Origin: Pseudomonas alkylphenolica
GTDB taxonomy: Bacteria; Pseudomonadota; Gammaproteobacteria; Pseudomonadales; Pseudomonadaceae
Direction of reading: 5' to 3'
NCBI RefSeq assembly: GCF_004025535.1
Contig: NZ_QJRG01000050.1
Location: 177,589-241,588 of the forward strand
DNA: 64,000 nucleotides
This document shows positions 1 to 8,928 of this stretch, piece by piece (the first letter of the stretch is position 1; each line of letters opens with the position of its first letter). Below the pieces are notes generated by a model. The model worked only from the letters and a program-made list of their open reading frames with translations, ran no database searches and was not told the origin of the DNA. The translations under genes were made by a program, and so were the position numbers.

Positions 1-2
1 TC

Positions 3-233
3 GGCCTTGCCGAAGCTGCCGATCATCCCCACAGTCGGGCCCGCGGCAGCTTCATCGAGGTCGATGGCGTGGTACAGCCGGTTCCTGCCCCGCGTTTTCT
101 TGGCACCCCTTCGGCGCAGCCGCGACCCGCCCCGCAACGCGGCGAGCTGGGTCATGCGGCATTGCGCGACTGGGGCTTCGACAGCGTTGCCATCGAGCGT
201 CTGCAGGCGTCAGGCCTGGGTTTCAAAGCCTGA
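3..233 (+). CDS. CaiB/BaiF family CoA-transferase or alpha-methylacyl-CoA racemase, C-terminal fragment
   Basis: Only the last 76 residues lie in the window; the gene enters from the left edge in frame 3 and stops at TGA 231-233. The segment with ADHPHSRARGSF followed by VDGVVQPVPAPRF is the typical C-terminal part of class III CoA-transferases and alpha-methylacyl-CoA racemases, just before the C-terminal helix. The family moves CoA between acids or epimerises alpha-methyl acyl-CoA esters in the cytoplasm. The complete relative at 31,905 shares the layout of this region and has the racemase residues, so racemase is my preferred guess here too, but the catalytic part is outside the window. 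The downstream enoyl-CoA hydratase starts 51 bases later, so this is probably part of the same operon. Confidence 0.8.
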   Translation, partial: GLAEAADHPHSRARGSFIEVDGVVQPVPAPRFLGTPSAQPRPAPQRGELGHAALRDWGFDSVAIERLQASGLGFKA

Positions 234-284
234 TAGCGCAGCCGTGAACACCCCCTGGAAGTCCCGCAGCGCTGGAGTTAGGCC

Positions 285-1088
285 ATGACCATTCAGTTCA
301 AAATCATCAACCACGTGGCACTGATCACGCTCGATGCGCAGCCGTTGAACAACGCGCTCACCGTCAGCGACCTGATGCACCTGCGCAAGACCCTGGTGGC
401 CTGCCAGGATGATGAGCAGGTCCGCGTCATTGTGCTCACCGGTGCCGGAGATCGCGCGTTCTGCTGCGGTGGCGCTCACCGCGAACCGCTGCTGGCAGCT
501 CAAGGCTACGTTGCCGGCGCGATGAAAAGCCGCGAAACCGAAGCCGAGGAGGGCGGTTACGCCCGACTGTTCGACTTCACTGATCTGGAAATCTGGAAAC
601 CGGTGATCGCCGCGGTCAATGGTGCCTGCCTGGGTGGCGGACTGGAGCTGGCGCTGCAGTGCGATGTGCGTATCGCCACGGCCAGCGCCATATTCGGCTT
701 GCCTGAAGTACATGAGGCCAGCATTCCGGCCGCCGGTGGCGTGCAATACCTGCTGCGCGCGGTGCCAGCGGCCCATGCGATGAAAATTGCCCTGAGCGGC
801 GAGCCGATCGACGCCGAGCATGCCTTGCGCATTGGCCTGGTCAGCGATCTGGTAACCCGCGACCAACTGCTGCCGTGCGCCCTGGAACTGGCTGAGCGCA
901 TTGCCGCCAACGGGCCACTGGCGGTGCAATCGATCAAGCGTCTGGCGGTGCAGACGGCTCACTTGTCTTCCCGGGAGTTCGTTGCCCAGGCCCATCTTTA
1001 CTGGGGGCTGCTGCGAGACAGCAACGACCTTGCCGAAGGGCGTGCAGCGCTTGCCGAGAAACGCCCGCCCAAATACACCGGTGCCTGA
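285..1088 (+). CDS. enoyl-CoA hydratase (crotonase family)
   Basis: A 267-residue cytoplasmic crotonase, the usual family length. The oxyanion-hole segments are CGGAH (about residues 61-65) and ACLGGG (114-119). Both glutamates used by true hydratases are present: E121 in GGGLELAL and E141 in FGLPEV, 20 residues apart as in mitochondrial enoyl-CoA hydratase. The enzyme should therefore add water to a 2-enoyl-CoA in a beta-oxidation spiral. The start follows a GGAG ribosome-binding site. It lies between a CaiB-family gene and two acyl-CoA synthetases. The second crotonase of this operon (8,929) lacks these glutamates, so this one is the likely hydratase. The exact substrate cannot be told. Confidence 0.9.
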   Translation: MTIQFKIINHVALITLDAQPLNNALTVSDLMHLRKTLVACQDDEQVRVIVLTGAGDRAFCCGGAHREPLLAAQGYVAGAMKSRETEAEEGGYARLFDFTDLEIWKPVIAAVNGACLGGGLELALQCDVRIATASAIFGLPEVHEASIPAAGGVQYLLRAVPAAHAMKIALSGEPIDAEHALRIGLVSDLVTRDQLLPCALELAERIAANGPLAVQSIKRLAVQTAHLSSREFVAQAHLYWGLLRDSNDLAEGRAALAEKRPPKYTGA

Positions 1089-1148
1089 TAGCGCCTCCCA
1101 CCGTTGTGTTCTTCCTTGCCCGACAACAATAATTTTCAGGAGAACCCC

Positions 1149-2705
1149 ATGTACCTCACTCAAGGCCTGCACCATGTGCTGCAGCAACGCCCTCATTCCC
1201 TGGCAACGGTGTTTCGCGGTCGACGCCACACCTACGCCCAACTGGCCGAGCGGGTGGCGCGCCTGGCAGGTGCGCTGCAGCAGCTGGGTATGCACAGCGG
1301 CGACCGGGTCGGCCTGCTCGCACTGAACTCCGACCGCTTTCTTGAATACTACCTGGCCACCTGGTGGGGCGGCGGCGTGGTCAACCCGGTCAACATTCGC
1401 TGGAGCGTGGCAGAAATTGTCTACTCGCTGGACGACTGCGACACCCGCGTCCTGATGATCGACGACAGTTTCCTGCCCATGGCCGAAGCCATCGCCGGCA
1501 GTGCCAAGGTGCGACCCCTGCTGATTCATGTTGGCGACGGTCCAGCTCCCGAGGGCATGCTTTCGTACGAACAGCTGATCCACGACACTGCACCGGTCGG
1601 CGATGCCTTTCGCGGTGGCGACGACCTCGCCAGCATCATGTACACCGGCGGCACCACGGGGCGGCCCAAAGGTGTGATGCAGTCGCACATGAACCTGTGG
1701 TCGGCGGCCGTGGCGCGGGCTGCCGATGTGCCGGTGCCGGCCGATGCCTTGACCCTGCACATTGCGCCGATGTTCCACCTTGCGGCGTTGTCACGGGTGA
1801 TCCTGATCTCGTTGCTGGGACTGCCCGCCGTCTTTGTGCCGGCGTTCGAGCCGCTGGACGTGATGCAGACCATCGAGCGCGAGCGCATTACCGACATTCT
1901 CATCGTACCGACCATGATCCAGGCGTTGATCATGCACCCGGACTTTGCCCGCTACGACCTCGGCTGTCTGCGCGACCTGACCTACGGCGCTTCGCCGATC
2001 GCCGTGCCGCTGCTGGAACTTGCCCTCAAGGCATTGCCGAACGTGAGGTTCACCCAGGGTTACGGGATGACCGAAGCGGCGCCACCCATCAGCGCCAACG
2101 GCCCGGAAAACCATGGCCCTGAAGGCATCGCCAATGGCCGCCTGCGTTCTGCCGGGCGCCCGGGGCTGGGGGTGATGGTGCGCATCGTCGACGAACATGA
2201 CAACGAAGTGCCCCGGGGCACGGTCGGTGAAGTGGTGGTACGCGGCCCGAACATCATGCTCGGTTACTGGAACAAGCCCGAGGAAACCGCCCAGGTGCTG
2301 CGTGGCGGCTGGATGCACACCGGTGACGGTGCCTACATGGACGAGGACGGCTACCTGTACATCGTCGACCGCTTCAAGGACATGATCGTCAGTGGGGGCG
2401 AAAACGTGTACTCCGGCGAAGTCGAAAGTGCCATTGCCAGTCATCCTGCCGTGGCTGCCTGTGCGGTGATCGGCATTCCCTGCCAGCAATGGGGCGAAGC
2501 GGTGCACGCGGTGATCGTCCTCAAGGCCGATCGCCAGGCGCTGGGTGCCGAGATCATTGAACACTGCCGCCAGCAGATTGCCGGTTACAAGACGCCGAAG
2601 TCGGTCGAGTTTCGCGCTGCCTTGCCGCTGTCGGGCGCCGGCAAGGTGCTCAAGCGGGATTTGCGCGAGCCTTACTGGGCTGGCAAGGACCGAGGGGTGA
2701 GCTGA
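1149..2705 (+). CDS. acyl-CoA synthetase (AMP-forming), first tandem copy
   Basis: A 518-residue adenylate-forming enzyme that activates a carboxylic acid to its CoA thioester with ATP. The phosphate-binding loop YTGGTTGRPKG is at about residues 165-175, a YGMTEA motif follows near 310, the hinge and TGD motif are present, and the C-terminal lysine motif GAGKVLKRDLR is intact. I start it at ATG 1149, which has AGGAG just upstream. An upstream in-frame ATG at 1104 would add 15 unlikely residues. The next gene, also an acyl-CoA synthetase, begins five bases after the stop and shares an N-terminus of the form MYxTQxL, so the two arose by tandem duplication. A third copy is at 37,460. The substrate is unknown, presumably a medium- or branched-chain acid of the island's pathway. 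Confidence 0.92.
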   Translation: MYLTQGLHHVLQQRPHSLATVFRGRRHTYAQLAERVARLAGALQQLGMHSGDRVGLLALNSDRFLEYYLATWWGGGVVNPVNIRWSVAEIVYSLDDCDTRVLMIDDSFLPMAEAIAGSAKVRPLLIHVGDGPAPEGMLSYEQLIHDTAPVGDAFRGGDDLASIMYTGGTTGRPKGVMQSHMNLWSAAVARAADVPVPADALTLHIAPMFHLAALSRVILISLLGLPAVFVPAFEPLDVMQTIERERITDILIVPTMIQALIMHPDFARYDLGCLRDLTYGASPIAVPLLELALKALPNVRFTQGYGMTEAAPPISANGPENHGPEGIANGRLRSAGRPGLGVMVRIVDEHDNEVPRGTVGEVVVRGPNIMLGYWNKPEETAQVLRGGWMHTGDGAYMDEDGYLYIVDRFKDMIVSGGENVYSGEVESAIASHPAVAACAVIGIPCQQWGEAVHAVIVLKADRQALGAEIIEHCRQQIAGYKTPKSVEFRAALPLSGAGKVLKRDLREPYWAGKDRGVS

Positions 2706-2709
2706 GTCC

Positions 2710-4242
2710 ATGTACATGACCCAATGCCTGCAGCGCATGCTGCAGCAGGACCCGGAGCATACCGCGACGGTTTTTGCCGGGCGCCGGCAGACCTACCGCC
2801 AGTTTGGCCGGCGCGTGGCGCGCCTGGCCGGTGCATTGCAACACCTGGGCATGGCAGCGGGTGACCGGGTCGGCATGCTGGCGTGCAATTCAGATCGCTA
2901 CCTTGAATACATCATGGGGGTGTGGTGGGGCGGCGGGGTACTCAACCCGGTCAACATCCGCTGGAGCGTGGCGGAAATCGTCTATTCGCTGGACGATTGC
3001 GCCACCGGTATCCTCATCGTCGACGCGCACTTTGCGCCGATGGCCGAGGCCATCCGCCAGAGCGCCCGCCAGGCGCCGCTGTTCATTTATGCGGGGGACG
3101 GCGAAGTGCCGCCGGGCATGCTCGGTTTCGAGCAGTTGATTGAGCAGGCAAAGGCAGTTGACGATGCCGGCCGTGGCGGTGACGACCTGGCCTGCATCAT
3201 GTACACCGGCGGTACCACCGGGTCGCCCAAAGGGGTGATGCAATCCCACTTGAACCTGTGGTCGGCGTGCATGCCGCGCATGGTCGATATGCCGCCGATA
3301 CGCGGCGGACGGCTGCTGCACGTGGCGCCGCTGTTCCATGTTGCCGGTATGGCGCGTGCACTGATTCAGTTTCTGGCCGGCGAAAGCCATGTGCTGGTGG
3401 CAGGCTTCGATGCCGGGCAGGTACTACAGGTGATCGAGCAGGAGCGAATCACCGAGACACTGTTGGTACCGACCATGATCCTTGCCCTGTTGGCCCATCC
3501 GGACATTGACCGCTACGACCTCGGCAGCCTCAAACGCCTGACCTACGGTGCCTCACCCAGTGCCGGCGAGATGGTCGAGCAGGTGCTGGCACGCTTTCCC
3601 GACATTGAGCTGTCGCATTCATACGGCCTGACCGAAGCCTGCCCGGTGGTCTCAAGCAATCTGCCCTGGAACCACACGCCGCAAGCGCGCAAGTGTGGCT
3701 TGTCGCGCTCGGTCGGGCGCGGCGGGCTGGGCGTGAATGTAAAGATCGTTGACCCTCAAGGCCACGAGGTGCCGCGTGGCACGGTGGGCGAAATCATTGT
3801 GCGCGGGCCGAACATCATGCTCGGCTACTGGAACCGTCCCGAAGAAACCGCCCGGGCCTTGCGTAACGGCTGGCTGTACACCGGCGATGCGGCGTACATG
3901 GACAAGCAGGGGTACCTGTTCATTGTCGACCGCCTCAAAGACATGATCGTCAGTGGCGGCGAGAACGTGTATTGCGCCGAGGTGGAGAACGTCCTTGCGC
4001 GCCACCCGGCGGTGGCGCAGTGCGCTGTCATCGGCATCCCCCATGCGCAGTGGGGCGAAGCCGTGCATGCGGTGGTGGTCCTCAAGCCGGGTGCTAAAAC
4101 CGACGCTGAGCAATTGAAGGCCCATTGCCGCGCCTACATTGCCGGCTACAAATGCCCCAGGAGCGTGGCGTTTCGCGACCAACTCCCGCTTTCCGCTGCC
4201 GGCAAGGTCCTCAAGCGCGAGCTGCGCAAACCCACGCTATAG
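2710..4242 (+). CDS. acyl-CoA synthetase (AMP-forming), second tandem copy
   Basis: A 510-residue acid:CoA ligase aligning end to end with the preceding gene. The loop YTGGTTGSPKG is at about residues 165-175, YGLTEA lies mid-protein, and AAGKVLKRELR at the C-terminus holds the adenylation lysine. The start ATG lies only four bases after the previous stop, so translation is probably coupled. The protein has clearly diverged from its neighbour in the region between the P-loop and the YGxTE motif, where the acyl-binding pocket lies. The two copies may therefore activate different intermediates. After this gene comes a dyad at 4252-4283, so the operon may pause or be re-initiated here. Function as a CoA ligase is secure; specificity is not. 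Confidence 0.92.
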   Translation: MYMTQCLQRMLQQDPEHTATVFAGRRQTYRQFGRRVARLAGALQHLGMAAGDRVGMLACNSDRYLEYIMGVWWGGGVLNPVNIRWSVAEIVYSLDDCATGILIVDAHFAPMAEAIRQSARQAPLFIYAGDGEVPPGMLGFEQLIEQAKAVDDAGRGGDDLACIMYTGGTTGSPKGVMQSHLNLWSACMPRMVDMPPIRGGRLLHVAPLFHVAGMARALIQFLAGESHVLVAGFDAGQVLQVIEQERITETLLVPTMILALLAHPDIDRYDLGSLKRLTYGASPSAGEMVEQVLARFPDIELSHSYGLTEACPVVSSNLPWNHTPQARKCGLSRSVGRGGLGVNVKIVDPQGHEVPRGTVGEIIVRGPNIMLGYWNRPEETARALRNGWLYTGDAAYMDKQGYLFIVDRLKDMIVSGGENVYCAEVENVLARHPAVAQCAVIGIPHAQWGEAVHAVVVLKPGAKTDAEQLKAHCRAYIAGYKCPRSVAFRDQLPLSAAGKVLKRELRKPTL

Positions 4243-4251
4243 AGGTCGCCC

Positions 4252-4283
4252 GCCACCCGGTATCGCTACCCGATCCGGGTGGC
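4252..4283 (+). promoter_or_regulatory. inverted repeat containing the shared motif ACCCGATCCGGGTGGC
   Basis: Nine-base arms GCCACCCGG (4252-4260) and CCGGGTGGC (4275-4283) are perfect complements with 14 bases between. The right half contains the 16-mer at 4268-4283, itself with an ACCCG-ATC-CGGGT dyad. Near-identical 16-mers sit at 13,188 and 15,406. It ends 77 bases before the ATG of the acyl-CoA dehydrogenase gene. It could also be a terminator for the synthetase genes, but there is no T-run, and its recurrence upstream of other genes favours an operator. Confidence 0.55.
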
Positions 4284-4360
4284 TTCAAGACCTGCCCCCC
4301 TCAATACATTGGACTCACATACCAGGCGGACAGCCGCCTGGCCAGCCACTGGAGAGTCCG

Positions 4361-5500
4361 ATGCACATCAACCGTACCGTTTACCGTGAAGACCATGAAA
4401 TGCTGCGCGAAACCGCGCGCCGCTTCTTCGAGCGCGAGTGCCTGCCCAAACAGGCGCAATGGGACGAAGACGGGCAGGTCGACCGGGAAACCTGGCTCAA
4501 GGCCGGCCGCCACAACCTGTTGTGCCTGACCGTGCCGGTCGAATACGGCGGCGGCGGTGGCGACTTCGGTCACTCGGCAGTGCTGATTGAAGAGCTGTAC
4601 CGCGCCGGTGTTTCGGGCTGGAGCCTGGGCGTGCATTCGGACATCGTCGCGCCATACATCGTGCGCCTGGGCACCGAAGCGCAGAAACAGCAATGGCTGC
4701 CGAAAATCTGCAGCGGTGAAACCGTGCTGGCTGTGGCCATGACCGAGCCGGGTACCGGCTCCGACCTCAAGGCGATCCGCACCACGGCAGTGCGCGACGG
4801 TGACGAGTGGGTCATCAACGGCAGCAAGACCTTCATCAGCAACGGCCTGACCTGCGACATGGTCGTGGTGGTGTGCAAGACCGACCCGAGCGCCGGCGCC
4901 AAGGGCTGCAGCCTGATCATGGTCGAGTGCGACCGCGAAGGCTTCCGTCGGGGCAACAAGCTGGAAAAGGTCGGCCAGGCAGCTGCCGACACCGCCGAAC
5001 TGTTTTTCGACAACGTGCGGGTGCCGGTGGGCAACCTGCTCGGTGAAGAAAACAAGGGCTTCATGCACCTGATGGAGGAGCTCCCGCAGGAGCGTCTGGT
5101 GATTGCGCTGTACAGCGCCGCGAAGCTTGAGCGCCTGCTGGAGCAGACCATCGAGTACGTCAAGGACCGCAAGGCCTTCAACCAGACGGTGTGGGACTTC
5201 CAGAACACCAAATTCAAACTCGCCGACATCAAGGCCCAGGCCACGGCCGTGCGGCTGACCATCGACCACTACATCAGCGAGCACATGCGCCGGCGCCTCA
5301 CCGTGCAGGAGTCGGCAATCGCCAAGCTGCTGGCCACCGAAACCTTGTGCAAGTGCATTGACGACATGGTCCAGCTGCACGGCGGCTACGGCTACATGCT
5401 GGAGTACCCGATTGCCCGTGCCTTCGTCGACATGCGGGTGACCCGCATTTTCGGCGGTACCAGCGAAGTGCTGCGCGAGTTGATCGCGCGCCAGTTGTGA
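4361..5500 (+). CDS. acyl-CoA dehydrogenase
   Basis: A 379-residue flavoprotein that introduces an alpha-beta double bond into acyl-CoA, passing electrons to ETF. The signature AMTEPGTGSD is at about residues 126-135, and the FAD-binding RKAF...DFQNTKF region and QLHGGYGY are present. At the usual medium-chain catalytic position the protein has IFGGTSE, with no glutamate. A glutamate instead lies in LPQERLVI (about E244), the position used by isovaleryl-CoA and long-chain acyl-CoA dehydrogenases. ATG 4361 after GGAGAG fits the family N-terminus; the longer in-frame extension runs back into the synthetase gene. It is followed 29 bases later by the thiolase gene. A paralogue with the same features is at 36,179. 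Confidence 0.93.
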   Translation: MHINRTVYREDHEMLRETARRFFERECLPKQAQWDEDGQVDRETWLKAGRHNLLCLTVPVEYGGGGGDFGHSAVLIEELYRAGVSGWSLGVHSDIVAPYIVRLGTEAQKQQWLPKICSGETVLAVAMTEPGTGSDLKAIRTTAVRDGDEWVINGSKTFISNGLTCDMVVVVCKTDPSAGAKGCSLIMVECDREGFRRGNKLEKVGQAAADTAELFFDNVRVPVGNLLGEENKGFMHLMEELPQERLVIALYSAAKLERLLEQTIEYVKDRKAFNQTVWDFQNTKFKLADIKAQATAVRLTIDHYISEHMRRRLTVQESAIAKLLATETLCKCIDDMVQLHGGYGYMLEYPIARAFVDMRVTRIFGGTSEVLRELIARQL

Positions 5501-5529
5501 TCTTTCCCCCCTCATTTTCAGGTGACAGC

Positions 5530-6741
5530 ATGAGCGAAAAAGTACTGGTGGCCGGCGTTGGCATGATCCCGTTCAGCAAGCCGAGCGCCAGCCCGACCTA
5601 TGTGCAGATGGGCGCCGAAGCCGTACGGCGTGCCCTGGCCGATGCGGGTATCGATTACACCCTGGTCCAGGAGGCCTACGCCGGTTACGTCTATGGCGAT
5701 TCCACCTGCGGCCAGACCGTGCTCTACGAAGTCGGCATGACCGGCATTCCGGTGGTCAACGTCAACAACAACTGCTCCACCGGCTCCACGGCGCTGTATC
5801 TGGCACGCAAGGCGATCGAATCCGGTTCGGCCGATTGCGTGCTGGCGGTGGGTTTCGAGCAGATGCAGGCCGGGGCGCTGAAGTCCCATTGGGACGACCG
5901 GCCGCCGACCCGCGAACGCTTCCTGCCGATCCTGCGCGGGCTGACCGCCGATGTGGGTGCCGACATGGCGCAAGCCCTGCGCACCTTCGGCGGTGCCGGG
6001 CGCGAGTACATGCAAAAGTACGGTACACGTATGGAGACCTTCGCTGCCGTGCGTGCCAAGGCCAGCCGCCATGCCGCGAACAATCCGCTGGCACTGTTTC
6101 GCAAGGTATTGAGTAGCGAAGAAGTGATGGCTGACCCGGTGCTGTGGCCGGGAGTGATGACCCGTTTGATGGCGTGCCCGCCAACCTGTGGTGGTGCTGC
6201 CGCGATCCTGGTGTCGGAGCGCTTTGCGAAAAAGCATGGACTGCGCCGTGACGTGCAGATCGTCGCCCAGGCCATGACCACCGATACGCCTGAGTCCTTC
6301 AATTTCGAAAAGCCGTCGATGCTCGATTGGGTCGGCACCCACATGACCCGAGCGGCGGTCGACCAGGTGTATCAGAAAGCCGGTGTCGGCCCGCAGGACA
6401 TCGATGTCTGCGAACTGCACGACTGCTTCGCACAGAACGAAGTCATCTGCTACGAGTCACTGGGATTTTGCCCCGAGGGTGGCGCAGAAAAGTTCGTGAT
6501 GGACGGCGACAACACCTACGGCGGGCAGATCGTCATCAACCCGTCCGGAGGCCTGCTTTCCAAGGGCCACCCACTGGGCGCCACCGGGCTTGCGCAGTGC
6601 TACGAACTCACCCAGCAACTGCGCGGCAACGCTGACCAGCGCCAGGTTGACGGTGCGCGCCTGGCGATGGCGCACAACCTCGGGCTGGGTGGCGCCTGTG
6701 TCGTGACGCTGTATGGCAAAGTCAACGGAGGTGACCTGTGA
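5530..6741 (+). CDS. thiolase of the SCP-x / lipid-transfer type
   Basis: A 403-residue thiolase-fold protein of the SCP-x branch, often annotated lipid-transfer protein. The catalytic cysteine is in NNNCSTGS (C82). The CELHDCFAQNE segment and NPSGGLLSKGHPLGATG near the C-terminus supply the histidine and second-site residues. Members cleave 3-ketoacyl-CoA, notably of branched or steroid side chains, and some work as retro-aldolases with a DUF35 partner. No DUF35 gene is visible here. The start is ATG 5530, preceded by CAGGTGACAGC. The end overlaps the next gene by four bases (GTGA), indicating translational coupling. The second copy at 33,181 is interrupted at the codon equivalent to E30 of this protein, so this is the only intact thiolase in the window. 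Confidence 0.9.
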   Translation: MSEKVLVAGVGMIPFSKPSASPTYVQMGAEAVRRALADAGIDYTLVQEAYAGYVYGDSTCGQTVLYEVGMTGIPVVNVNNNCSTGSTALYLARKAIESGSADCVLAVGFEQMQAGALKSHWDDRPPTRERFLPILRGLTADVGADMAQALRTFGGAGREYMQKYGTRMETFAAVRAKASRHAANNPLALFRKVLSSEEVMADPVLWPGVMTRLMACPPTCGGAAAILVSERFAKKHGLRRDVQIVAQAMTTDTPESFNFEKPSMLDWVGTHMTRAAVDQVYQKAGVGPQDIDVCELHDCFAQNEVICYESLGFCPEGGAEKFVMDGDNTYGGQIVINPSGGLLSKGHPLGATGLAQCYELTQQLRGNADQRQVDGARLAMAHNLGLGGACVVTLYGKVNGGDL

Positions 6742-7895
6742 GCAGCCTGCTCGATGCCTTCCGCCTGACCGCGTTACCCGCGCATGCCGAGGCCTTCCGC
6801 GCTGAAGTGAAACGCTTTCTGCGTGACCACCTGCCCACCGTGTCGGCCGATGTGCGGGCACGCAGCTGGACCGGGTTCGACGCAGCCTTCAGTCGCAAGC
6901 TGGCGCAGCGCGGCTGGGTCGGCTTGACCCTGCCCAGCGCCTATGGTGGCGCGGGGCTGGATGCGTTCAGCCGCTTTGTGCTGGTCGAAGAACTGCTGGC
7001 TGCCGGCGCTCCGGTCGCAGCGCACTGGATCGCCGACCGCCAGAGCGGGCCGCTGATCCTCAAGTTCGGCAGTGAGGCGCAGAAAGATTTCTACTTGCCG
7101 CGCATCTGTGCCGGCCAGGCGTTTTTCTGCATTGGCATGAGCGAGCCCAATGCCGGCTCCGACCTTGCCAGCGTGCGCAGCCGCGCCACGCCCGGCGAAG
7201 GCGGTTGGCGCCTGAACGGGCGCAAGATCTGGACCACCAATGCCCACCATGCTGACTACATGATCGCCCTAGTGCGCACCAGCGGCGCCCCCGAGGACCG
7301 TCACCACGGGCTGTCGCAGTTCATCATCGACCTCAAGCAGCCGGGCATCAGTGTGCGGCCGATCCTTGACCTTGCCGGTGATGCGCATTTCTCCGAAGTG
7401 GCCTTTGACGATGTACTGCTACCACACGAGGCGCTGGTGGGCGAGGAGGGCAGTGGCTGGAAGCAGGTCAACGCCGAACTGGCCTTCGAGCGCAGCGGCC
7501 CGGAGCGTTTCTATTCCAGCGTAGTACTGCTCGACCTTTGGGCCGACACCTTGCGCCGCCACGGCGCCAGTGCCGCCGAGACCGCCTTGTTGGGCAGCTT
7601 CATTAGCCAACTGGCGAGTTTGCGCAGCCTGTCGGTGGCGTTGACGGCATTGCTGGCCCGGGGTGAAAGCCCGGTGGTGGAGGCCGCCCTGGTCAAGGAC
7701 ATCGGCACCGAGTTCGAACAGTCGATTCCGGCGGCGATCGCTGCGGCGATCAGCGCCGCGCCAGACACACCGATTGACGACGAGCTGTACCGCACCGTTG
7801 CCTACCTGAACCAGGTTGCGCCGACCTTCTCGTTGCGTGGCGGCACCCGGGAAATCTTGCGCGGCATGATCGCCCGTGGCCTTGGCCTGCGCTGA
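6738..7895 (+). CDS. acyl-CoA dehydrogenase, large subunit of a pair
   Basis: A 385-residue ACAD beginning with GTG 6738, which overlaps the thiolase stop as GTGA. The signature GMSEPNAGSD, the WTTNAHHADY strand and the C-terminal RGGTREILRGMI are present. The usual C-terminal catalytic glutamate is absent; the glutamate in the AFERSGPERF segment is the likely base. The next gene is a short ACAD lacking the TEPGxGSD signature. This arrangement matches heteromeric ACADs such as PimC/PimD or the steroid side-chain enzymes, in which FAD sits at the subunit interface. I infer that the two gene products form an alpha2beta2 complex. A similar pair is encoded at 18,049/19,253. The substrate is unknown. 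Confidence 0.88.
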   Translation: MSSLLDAFRLTALPAHAEAFRAEVKRFLRDHLPTVSADVRARSWTGFDAAFSRKLAQRGWVGLTLPSAYGGAGLDAFSRFVLVEELLAAGAPVAAHWIADRQSGPLILKFGSEAQKDFYLPRICAGQAFFCIGMSEPNAGSDLASVRSRATPGEGGWRLNGRKIWTTNAHHADYMIALVRTSGAPEDRHHGLSQFIIDLKQPGISVRPILDLAGDAHFSEVAFDDVLLPHEALVGEEGSGWKQVNAELAFERSGPERFYSSVVLLDLWADTLRRHGASAAETALLGSFISQLASLRSLSVALTALLARGESPVVEAALVKDIGTEFEQSIPAAIAAAISAAPDTPIDDELYRTVAYLNQVAPTFSLRGGTREILRGMIARGLGLR

Positions 7896-7916
7896 TATCG
7901 AAGAGGAAAGATCGTC

Positions 7917-8918
7917 ATGTTCACTGAAGCAATTGAAAAAATTCTTGCTGACCTATGTACGCCGGCACGCGTCCGTGCGGTGGAAAACGGCGACGGCGCA
8001 CTGGCGCTGTGGCGCGCCCTGGAGGACGGCGGATTCCTTCAGCTGCTGACGCCGGAGTCGCAAGACGGTGCGGGGCTGTCGCTGGCTGCGTTGTTCCCCG
8101 TGTTGCTTGCTTTCGGTCGCCATGCATTGCCGGTGCCGGCGGCCCAGAGCATCGCCGCACGGGCGTTGATGCAGGGCTGCTCGCAGCAGCCACCGGCCGG
8201 CATGCTGAGCCTGGCCGGCAGCAGTCACAGCGATGCCGAGGGTGGCGTGTGCGTGCCGCGATTGGCCTACGGCATGCTCGCCGGGCATGTCCTGGTAAAC
8301 CGCGGCGGCGACCTGCTGCTGCTCGATTGCAGCCTGGCCCGGCGCGAGCCTGTGGGTGTCCATGCCAGCCAGTGCGCCACGCTGTACTGGCCCAGGGACG
8401 CTGTCGGTACGCCGCTGGGCAGCAACGGCGAAGCGGTGCGTCTGTTCGCCGCGGCGATTCACGCAGCGAGCATGGCCGGTGCCATGGAGCGGGTACTGGA
8501 CATGACGCTCGCCTACTGCAACGACCGGATCCAGTTCGGCAAGGCCATTGGCAAGTTCCAGGCCGTTCAGCATCAGCTCAGCGTGATGGCCGAACAGGTG
8601 GCTGCTTCACGCATGGCGGCCGAACTGGCCTTTGCCTCTGAACAAGCGGTTCCGGCAATGATCCCGGTGGCCATCGCCAAGGCGCGCACCAGCATGGCCG
8701 TGCCCCGGGTTACTGCCACGGCCCATGCCTTGTTTGGCGCTATCGGCGTGACCGAGGAACTGGACCTGCAGCTGTTCACCCGACGCTTGCACGAGTGGCG
8801 TGTCAGCGAAGGGTCGGAAACCTGGTGGAACGGCCAGGTAGGGCAGGCACTGCTGGCGCAACCACACATGACAGCCTGTGAATTCGTGCGCCATGTCACC
8901 GAATCGACCATCGCCTGA
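7917..8918 (+). CDS. acyl-CoA dehydrogenase-like, small subunit of a pair
   Basis: A 333-residue ACAD-fold protein, shorter than the usual 380-400. The C-terminal helical half is recognisable by RIQFGKAIGKFQAVQHQL, with the flavin-contacting arginine and glutamine, and by HALFGAIGVTEE. The beta-barrel middle is much reduced and lacks the TEPGxGSD signature, so it is unlikely to work alone. It starts 21 bases after the preceding large subunit, with GAGGAAAG as ribosome-binding site. By analogy with known heteromeric ACADs it would complete the flavin site of its neighbour. An alternative is a solitary degenerate ACAD, but the conserved large/small order at two places in this window argues against it. 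Confidence 0.85.
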   Translation: MFTEAIEKILADLCTPARVRAVENGDGALALWRALEDGGFLQLLTPESQDGAGLSLAALFPVLLAFGRHALPVPAAQSIAARALMQGCSQQPPAGMLSLAGSSHSDAEGGVCVPRLAYGMLAGHVLVNRGGDLLLLDCSLARREPVGVHASQCATLYWPRDAVGTPLGSNGEAVRLFAAAIHAASMAGAMERVLDMTLAYCNDRIQFGKAIGKFQAVQHQLSVMAEQVAASRMAAELAFASEQAVPAMIPVAIAKARTSMAVPRVTATAHALFGAIGVTEELDLQLFTRRLHEWRVSEGSETWWNGQVGQALLAQPHMTACEFVRHVTESTIA

Positions 8919-8928
8919 GGAGGCATCC

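Noticed and set aside
210-1778. Long open frame (522 codons) on the minus strand
   Set aside because: It is antisense to the enoyl-CoA hydratase and acyl-CoA synthetase. Such open frames arise from strong GC bias at third positions. No start signal, and the translation is His/Gln/Val-rich without family motifs.
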